This document shows, piece by piece, positions 1 to 6,500 of a DNA stretch of 21,910 nucleotides. Each line of letters opens with the position of its first letter. Positions within the stretch are counted from its first letter, which is position 1. The DNA is from Chrysochromulina tobinii (Eukaryota; Haptophyta; Prymnesiales; Chrysochromulinaceae), in the NCBI GenBank assembly GCA_001275005.1, contig JWZX01002855.1:1-21910 (forward strand), written 5' to 3'. The notes below the pieces were generated by a model, which saw only the letters and a program-made list of their open reading frames with translations, had not been told where the DNA came from and ran no database searches. The position numbers and the translations under genes were made by a program.

Positions 1-80
1 TACATAAGGGATACATGTATCCTTCAGAATACATGCAGGATACATGCAAGATACATCAAAATACATCAGGATACGTATCC
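1..80. repeat. TACAT-rich short tandem repeat bounded by two palindromes
   Basis: About five degenerate 10-11 bp units of the form (G/A)(G/A)ATACAT(G/C)(C/A)A follow one another. They are bounded by two perfect palindromes, GGATACATGTATCC at 9-22 and GGATACGTATCC at 69-80. The AT-rich composition contrasts with the GC-rich surroundings. It continues off the left edge, so full extent is unknown. No function can be assigned. Confidence 0.7.
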
Positions 81-352
81 GATAGGAACCCCCCCCCAAA
101 AAGGATAGGAAACCCCCCCGCACCCGGTGCGGAGCCGTCCGTTGAGAGCTTGAGACTGTGGTTTGGAGCGCGGGGGGGGTTGACTTGCCCCAGCCTGGCC
201 AGGCAGTACTTGAGTTGACCGAGGGGTGCGGGGCCGTCCGATGAGACTTTGTGGTTGCGGGTGCAGGCGCGACGAAACTGCTGCCACTCTGCCCCTGGGA
301 AACGGCGCCCGGACTTCCTTGTCTTCCTTCCCTCTGTGGTCGTCACGAGGGC
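81..352. other. Region upstream of the RING gene with imperfect direct repeats
   Basis: There is no convincing gene here. GATAGGAA followed by a C run occurs twice (about 82-97 and 106-119). A second imperfect direct repeat, GTGCGG(A/G)GCCGTCCG(T/A)TGAGA, occurs near 128 and 225, with an 8-bp difference downstream. The frame of the RING gene is open upstream of its first ATG to about 251, so a 5' exon or an upstream start remains possible. No TATA box is evident. Confidence 0.45.
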
Positions 353-1537
353 ATGCCGGAACGCAGCCTTGCGGCTTCGCGGATGGTCCGCGCGCTTCGC
401 CATGAAGCCTCTGAAGCCACCAAAGCCTCTGAAGCCAGCAGGCCCGCTGTGGTAGCCTCTCGAAGCCGTCCAGCTCGTGCAGCGCAAGCGTTATTGCAAC
501 AGTCCCTGAATGAGCCCAGCAGCTTGGCAACGCCAGCATCCTCCTCAGCAAGTCCTGCGTCGGCGTCGACGACGCCAGCCAGTTCTTCAGATCCATTACG
601 AACCACTGCTGCCGAGCGGCAAGCACTGCGCGGACGGTTGTTGGGCGGCGAAGAGCTATCACCTGTGCTCGAAAGTAGCAGACGAGGCGGCGCCTCTTCA
701 AGTACGACAAGCGTCGCCACTGCCCATGGTACTTCAAGACGGCCAGTACCCACTGCTGCCTCACGGCGACTAGCAGAGGCGGCGGCAGCCTCCGAGACGA
801 CGCAGGATCCGGACGAGCCACCAGCCGCATGCACGCAAACGACATCAGGATCAGCCGTACCCGCTGCCTCTGCCGCTCCGCCCGTGGCGAGCACATCCCG
901 CTTTGATGCCGCTGCACGGTCGGCGAGAGAAGCAGAGGCTGCTGCGCGCTCGGCGAGAGAGGCACCAAGGCTTCAAGCGAGCGCGAGCGCGAGTGCCTCG
1001 GGCGTGACAACGGCTGCGCCTGCGCCAAGCCCGTCGATGGCCAGCACGGATGCGGACGAGGAGCCTGCAGAGCAGGCGCATGCTGAGCGGCTTCGCATCC
1101 TCATGACGATCCGACGGCAGGCTTACCTCATCGAGGTGATCGAGGAGCTCAACATGCAGATGCGCATGGCGGTGGCGGCGCGCGAGGCCACCGAGGAGGA
1201 GGAGCTCATGACAGCGCTCGCTCGCTCGTTGGAAGAGACGCATGGTGGTGGATACGTCTCGGCGCCCGCCCCTGCAGCGATCAGCGGCGCCAAGCTCGCC
1301 TCTCTCGACGCGACACTCCCCTCGCGCCCTTTCCACGAAGCGCGAGGCTTTCTCCTCGGCGGCGAAAGCGCTCTTGGTGGCTTCGAGTGCGCCGTGTGCA
1401 TCGCCGAGTTTGAGGACAAGGACGAGTGCCGAGTGCTGGGGTGCATGCACTGCTTCCACTCCTGCTGCATCGATAAGTGGCTAGGCCGGTCAGAGGCGTG
1501 CCCCACGTGCAAGCACCCTGTACTGCTCAGCTCATGA
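353..1537 (+). CDS. RING-H2 finger protein with a ubiquitin-interacting motif (probable E3 ubiquitin ligase)
   Basis: From the ATG at 353 (G at -3) the protein has 394 residues. The frame is open back to about 251, but that codon is GTG; another ATG lies at 383. The C-terminus is a complete RING-H2 finger with ligands C346, C349, C364, H366, H369, C372, C383 and C386, ending eight residues before the stop. RING-H2 domains bind E2 enzymes and two zinc ions and transfer ubiquitin. At about residues 281-295 (nt 1193-1237) EEEELMTALARSLEE matches the UIM consensus: acidic run, Leu, A288, S292, then acidic. A predicted helix precedes it (about 250-280). The N-terminal half is Ala/Ser-rich low complexity, including a tandem ARSAREAEA-type repeat, and is probably disordered. 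No membrane segment is seen. The RING call is firm, ligase activity is family knowledge, and substrates are unknown. Confidence 0.88.
   Translation: MPERSLAASRMVRALRHEASEATKASEASRPAVVASRSRPARAAQALLQQSLNEPSSLATPASSSASPASASTTPASSSDPLRTTAAERQALRGRLLGGEELSPVLESSRRGGASSSTTSVATAHGTSRRPVPTAASRRLAEAAAASETTQDPDEPPAACTQTTSGSAVPAASAAPPVASTSRFDAAARSAREAEAAARSAREAPRLQASASASASGVTTAAPAPSPSMASTDADEEPAEQAHAERLRILMTIRRQAYLIEVIEELNMQMRMAVAAREATEEEELMTALARSLEETHGGGYVSAPAPAAISGAKLASLDATLPSRPFHEARGFLLGGESALGGFECAVCIAEFEDKDECRVLGCMHCFHSCCIDKWLGRSEACPTCKHPVLLSS
403..440. repeat. 18-bp tandem repeat within the RING gene, sharing a 13-mer with 2053-2065
   Basis: GCCTCTGAAGCCA occurs at 407-419 and 425-437, a period of 18 bp, and is translated as an EASEATKASEAS-type stretch. 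The identical 13-mer recurs at 2053-2065 in intergenic DNA, within another GGAGCC/GAAGCC-rich repeat. This suggests the same simple-repeat family has seeded both places. Confidence 0.6.
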
Positions 1538-2099
1538 ACGGCTTCTCTCGCCCACGCCAGCAGCGTTTTCGGGTTTGATTGTTTTAAACTGCTCGTGACT
1601 GGCTGCCGCCTGGTGGCAGGTGGGCGAGCTGCGTACCCGCGGCTACACGTATCGCCGCGCGGGCGCGTGGCGGGAGGGGTGTATAATAAAAGATCCCCGA
1701 ACCTGAGGTTGCCAACCTGAGGTACCCCAGATATACTTGTGTGCCACAATGTGAAGATTAGTGATTACGTGTCCGTAACCGTAATCCGTATCCCGCGCCG
1801 ACCCCCTCCCGAGACCCGCGGCCTCAATTGTACTTTCTTGTCGCCAGTCGGACACGACCATGCACACCGCTCTACAGACTACACGGAGGAATCCTGAGAG
1901 GACCTCCCTGACTCGTGTGTGGTAGCTCGCCACGCCCCTGCGAGACACACGCGCCACGCCCCATGCTGCCATGCATCGGCGCTGAGCGCCCGCTCGGAGC
2001 GCCCGCTTAGAGTTCTGTGGCGTCGCCACGGAGCCCCAAGGAGCCGCCACGGAGCCTCTGAAGCCACGGAGCCACTGAAGCCAAGGAGCCGCCACGGAG
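1538..2099. other. Intergenic region between the RING gene and the NLS protein gene
   Basis: No gene is supported in this stretch. It holds a possible polyadenylation signal at 1685-1690, a direct repeat AACCTGAGGT near 1700-1723, and a block of GGAGCC/GAAGCC repeats at 2024-2101. Several short open frames on both strands are low-complexity and lack recognisable domains. The genes on either side converge on this region, so it should hold two 3' UTRs. Confidence 0.5.
1685..1690 (+). terminator. Possible AATAAA polyadenylation signal for the RING gene
   Basis: AATAAA lies in an AT-rich patch about 148 nt after the RING gene stop, in otherwise GC-rich DNA. The position is reasonable for a 3' UTR. 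The same patch reads like a TATA box on the plus strand, but no gene starts downstream, so a polyA signal is the better reading. Confidence 0.35.
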
Positions 2100-2101
2100 C
2101 C
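2024..2101. repeat. Degenerate GGAGCC/GAAGCC repeat block
   Basis: The 20-mer CAAGGAGCCGCCACGGAGCC occurs exactly at 2037-2056 and 2082-2101. Shorter copies of CGCCACGGAGCC or AGCCACGGAGCC fall at 2024-2035 and 2062-2073. The block runs straight into the 32-bp tandem repeat at 2100 and shares a 13-mer with the RING gene. Confidence 0.75.
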
Positions 2102-2215
2102 CCTTGATGGGGCCGTTCATCAGCCGAGGAGTCCCTTGATGGGGCCGTTCATCAGCCGAGGAGCCCCTTGATGGGGCCGTTCATCAGCCGAGGAGCCCCT
2201 TGATGAGGCCCTTGG
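2100..2215. repeat. 32-bp tandem repeat, three full copies plus a partial
   Basis: Units at 2100-2131, 2132-2163 and 2164-2195 are nearly identical (one C/T difference at the first base), each containing CTTGATGGGGCCGTTCATCA and CAGCCGAGGAG. A diverged partial copy follows at 2196-2215. The period is not a multiple of three. The array overlaps the 3' end of the minus-strand gene and supplies its last residues and stop. Confidence 0.9.
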
Positions 2216-3227
2216 GCTCGTCGACATGCATGTAGTCGCGGAAGATGAACTGGTTCGCGGCGCGGCCGAGCTGCTCGCGCTCCTTGCGGGCACGGCGCGC
2301 GACCTCCATCGTCTGCTGTACCACCGAGCCCACCTGCGCGGTGCACAGGCTTGCAAGCACGCCTAGCTCAGCGAGCTGTGCGTGGATTGGGGGCACCTCG
2401 GGCAGCAGCGACAGCACGGACGCGTTGGCGTTCTGGGCTTCGAGCGCGCCAGCCGGGGTGGGCACGGGCGCGGAGGCCGGCGCCGCCGCCGCATCCCATT
2501 GCCGCAGTGCCGCCTCGAGGTCGTGGACACGCGCTGCCAGCTGAGATTCTGTTGCGCTCAGGCGAACTGCCGCCTCGTTCGGCGGTGGCGCGTGCGTGAC
2601 GCCGAGGCGCTGCAGCTCCATCCGGCACGCATGCAGAGCTAGGTCCATATTTGGGAGCCGCCGTGCGTGCTCATCGGCCGTGAACTCGTCGCACACCTCG
2701 AGCAGCGCATGCAGCACTTCGGAGGGCACACTTGCCAGCATTGATGGCGGCGACGGCGGCGCGGCTGGGACGGTGCGTCTCACAGAGGGAGGCGGAGCGA
2801 CAGCTTGATGCTCCGCTGGGTCCGCAGCCGCCGGCGTTGATGCCATGGCAGCCACGGCGGGAGCCACAGGAGCCGCGGCGACGGCTGCAGCAATGCGGAC
2901 TGTGTCGGCGAGGGCAGAGCGATCCCTCGAGGCCGCCGGGGCGGGAGTGGAAATATCGGCTGCGGAGGCGGCGGCAGACGATGGTGCGCCAGCCTGGCCC
3001 GCTCCAGCCGCACCAGCCGTTGTGTCAACCTTCCTACGCTTCTTGACCCACGACGGCGCAGCTTGCGCTGACGCAGGGGCCTCCTTGCGCACGCCCGTCG
3101 CGGGTGCCGCAGCGGCTACGTCCGAGTCGGTGGTCTCCTCTGCTGCCGATCGCCGGGAGCTCCGCGCGCTCCGTGGGTTCTCCGCGACCGCAAAGGCGAC
3201 GGAACGACGCCGACGGTTCGCCTCCAT
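2184..3227 (-). CDS. Ala/Pro-rich protein with a nuclear localisation signal, function unknown
   Basis: I do not recognise the family. The ATG at 3227 (MEANRRRR) has A at -3 and G at +4, a strong eukaryotic context, and gives 347 residues. The frame is open upstream to a GTG at 3413 with ATGs at 3377 and 3368, so up to 50 more N-terminal residues are possible. A basic cluster KKRRKV lies about 62 residues in, closely resembling the classical SV40-type NLS, with further Arg clusters nearer the N-terminus. The middle is Ala/Pro-rich and probably disordered. The C-terminal half (about residue 185 on) is more ordered, with predicted helices including a heptad-like SQLAARVHDLEAALRQW segment and a basic RRARKEREQLGRAANQF helix. 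The last residues (GLIKGLLG) and the stop are encoded by the 32-bp tandem repeat, so this C-terminus may be recently altered. A nuclear role is inference. Confidence 0.6.
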   Translation of the reverse strand: MEANRRRRSVAFAVAENPRSARSSRRSAAEETTDSDVAAAAPATGVRKEAPASAQAAPSWVKKRRKVDTTAGAAGAGQAGAPSSAAASAADISTPAPAASRDRSALADTVRIAAAVAAAPVAPAVAAMASTPAAADPAEHQAVAPPPSVRRTVPAAPPSPPSMLASVPSEVLHALLEVCDEFTADEHARRLPNMDLALHACRMELQRLGVTHAPPPNEAAVRLSATESQLAARVHDLEAALRQWDAAAAPASAPVPTPAGALEAQNANASVLSLLPEVPPIHAQLAELGVLASLCTAQVGSVVQQTMEVARRARKEREQLGRAANQFIFRDYMHVDEPKGLIKGLLG

Positions 3228-3510
3228 CTTGATTTGAGCGGCGGAAATGCCTTCACGTTCACACCCGGGGCGGAACACGGGAAGCGGAAATCCCGATCTG
3301 TGGAGCTGTCGGGTCCTTTCCGCGTGGGCGGTGTCGATCGAGCTGCGCTGCGAGAACGCATGCATCATACTTGTCATATCATCACCCTTCCACCTCACTG
3401 TTTCGCACTTCACTCACGATCAATACGCAATAGAAGCTGCCTGTCCTGCCAACTCGCAGCTGCGCTCTTGCACGTACGCCAATTGACCCGCGCGCTCACT
3501 CACGAGTAGC
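3228..3510. promoter_or_regulatory. Divergent intergenic region between the NLS protein and the proline-rich membrane protein genes
   Basis: The two flanking genes are transcribed away from each other, so this stretch of about 280 bp should hold both promoters. It is less GC-rich than the genes, with patches such as CATACTTGTCATATCATC near 3365-3382. No clear TATA box is visible. The plus-strand frame has a TGA at 3484-3486, so the downstream gene cannot start further upstream without splicing. Confidence 0.35.
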
Positions 3511-6500
3511 ATGACCTCGCCCTCGCCGTATACCTCGGGCGACGTGTTAGGCGACATGAGCAGCGGTGATGTGAGCAGCGGCGATTTCGGCAGCTCACCA
3601 TCACCGCTGCCACCACCTCCTCCACCATGTTCGCCGCCTCCTCCATCACCACCGCCGCCACTGCCTCCACTACCATCGCCGCCCCCACCGTCGTCGCCCT
3701 GTCCATCGAGAGCGCCTCCGTCTCCGCCACCACCAGCACCGCCGTCTCCGTCACCGCCACCACAGTCGCCACCACCGCCGCCACCACCACCGTCGCCACC
3801 ACCACTGTTACCGCCACGTCCGTCGCCACCACCGCCGTCGCCACCACCGCCGTCACCGCCGCGTCCGTCACCACCACCGCCGTCGCCACCACCGCCGTCG
3901 CCACCACCACCGTCGCCACCACCGCTGTTACCGCCACGTCCGTCGCCACCACCGCCGTCGCCACCACCGCCGTCGCCACCACCACCGTTACCGCCGCGTC
4001 CATCGCCACCACCGCCGTCGCCACCACCGCCATTGTCATCACCGCCACGTCCATCGCCGCCACCACCGTCGCCGCCACCTCCATCACTGCCCCGAGGCGC
4101 AGTTTACGTACGAGTGCAGGCAACTACGGTGACATTGGCCTTTAGCATCGCGGGCACTCTCGAAGACTTTTCTAACGCTGAACGCGAGGCGCTGGCTGGT
4201 GAGCTGACAGAATATCTGAGTTGCTCTGAACCGCATTGCCACCTTCACCTTACATTCACGGCAGCGAGTGTTCAGGTGGTGGCAACGCTGGTCATCCCCA
4301 ACTCGCAGGCGCTGGCGGGCGCGCAGGCAGCGTACGACGTCATCGCGTTGCGAGTGCAGCGCCTCACTGCCTTGCAACCAGAAGAAGCCACGAGCGTCCT
4401 TGGGGTCAATGTGTCGTCAGCCATAGCCGTGGCCATCGTGCAAAATAGCACCGCCACGGTCACCGTCGTACTACCGCCGCCGCCACCCCCCTCTGCCCCA
4501 AACGAGCTCCCAGCCAACGCTGTGCTCTTCATCTTGCTCGCGCTGGTCTTGGCGGCGCTCGCGGCCGCTTGTTGGTGCGGCCGACGCCGACTCGTCATCT
4601 GCCTACAGAGCAAACGTGGCAAGGTGCAGCTGAGGCGCCTAGTCCATCGCACCGAGACGATTCGTAAGATTCGAGCTCGGCCCGTGACCATCGCGTGCTC
4701 TTCGGCCCTAACCGCCTCGGTCTCCTCCTTCTTCGCCGAAGATCCCGACAAGGCGCACGACAAAAAGGTGCTCGGTATGCCGATCGACCCGAGCGTTACC
4801 GACGCCAAGTTCTCGCTGCGTCGACTGCGGGATGCCATCGAGGCCACCGCCGCCATGTACACCTCGAAAAGGAGGGGGTCGGCGCTGCAGCTCGTGCTCC
4901 CGGCGATGGCTGAGTGGTGCCTCCACGAGGCCTTTTGCGGCGGCGATGCGAGCAGTGAGCTGATCTACCGCGCCGCGTCGCAGCTGGTCGCCCTCGAGGA
5001 GCTCCTTGCCGCGGAGCGCTCAGCCGTTGGCGCGGTCGTCTCCATCTATCTGCGCGACGAGGCGACGGCGATTTGCAATCGAGGCCTCGGGGACATCTAC
5101 GCCTTCGAGCTGTCGGTACGCGACGCGAGCGACGCCAAGGAGTCGGCGAACAAGGCGCTTGTCAGGGGGAGATTGTGGCGAGACAGAATGCAGTCACAGC
5201 TCGGACGGCTCCATAAGGGGCTCAATAAGGCTCACCACGTGGACAACCTCACGGCGACTCGAGGTGACACGAGAGGTTTTGACGAGGAAGACGTGCACGA
5301 AGACGAGGCGAAGCGCGGGGCGGTGACTAGAGGCGCGTCGCGGCGCACCCTTGCCTCTGAGGCGGCAGCAAAGGCAGAGCTCGAGAAGGCACAGGCGGCG
5401 ATCACAGAGGCCGAGGCGGCGATCGCGCATGCCGACGCGAAGCTTGCGTGGCTGGCAACCAACGCACAGCCCGTGACAATGCAATTGGCGTCGGCTGCTC
5501 GGCGCGAGGCAGAGAGCGGACCCCTTCGCCAGGCGGCGGAGTTGCTCGCCTCGGCCTACGGCACCTTGGCGAGCAGCTCGGGAAGAGTGCGCTGCGGCGA
5601 CCTTCTGCCTACAGAGTACAGCCCGGCTGTCAAGCTCCCCGCGCCACAGGAGACGACAGCGCGCCACGCCGTGTATGTGGTCCAGTGGACGCTGGCCAAG
5701 CGCCGCTGCAAGGAGTCCGCGGCGCTGATCGAGGAGTTCAAAAAGGTCAGCCTCGAGACGCTGCTCGCACCGGCCCAAGAGAAGGCCACCATCGAGGCGC
5801 TCGCGCAGGAGTGCGAAGGCGCACAGCTCGTCTCGAGCCTCCGCGCTGTACCTTTCGAGGGCAAGCGAGCTCATGTGGCCGCCGAGCGCGCCTGCAGAAG
5901 GGCTCTCACAGCGCTGGTTGCGATGCTCGGAGAGTTCCGAGTCTTGCTCAAACGGAAAGTGGCACTGGCGGAGGAGTATGAGAGGAAGGACAAGGCGGCC
6001 AGGTTGCTCGGAGCGAAGCTCGACGAGGTTGCGAATCAGGTGAGCAAGCTCGAGGGCGAGCTAAGCGAGCTGATCGACCTCCGCCTTACCGAGGGCCATG
6101 CTGCGGGCAGCAGGGAGGGGGCCAAGGCGGCCGCCGCCGTCGAGAAGGCGAGCGCCTCCCTCGAGAAGAAGAGCACAGAGCTCGCTAAGCTCGAGCTGCG
6201 CCTGAGAGGAGAAAGGGCAGAGCTCGAGCAGGCCGCGGCTGACATTGAGGCCTTCGCAGCTGCCCTTGCGGCCGACGGCGAAGGTTCGGTCTTCGAGCTC
6301 ATCGCGTACCCGATGGCGGAGAGCGCGCGCGCCTATGCGACAGTCTGCGCGAGCTGTGTGGACGAGGCTCTGGACGCCAACCTCGACGACCAGCCTCAGG
6401 CCACGGCTCATCATCTGGGTCACTTGGTGGCGGGCTCGGCTGCTTCGGCTGCAGCAGCGCTGTGGAAGCTCAAGCTTCGAGAGTCGGAGGAGCGTGCTTT

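Noticed and set aside
66-1028. 320-residue open frame antisense to the RING gene
   Set aside because: It is Arg/Pro/Leu-rich without any domain and lies opposite a gene with a complete RING and UIM; a GC-rich shadow frame.
2100-2215. CRISPR-like array
   Set aside because: The 32-bp units abut directly with no spacers and lie in eukaryotic DNA; it is a tandem repeat.
3500-4145. Long Ala/Val/Thr-rich open frames on both strands over the proline tract
   Set aside because: They are the other frames of a CCACCACCGCCGTCG-type repeat and simply reflect its periodicity.
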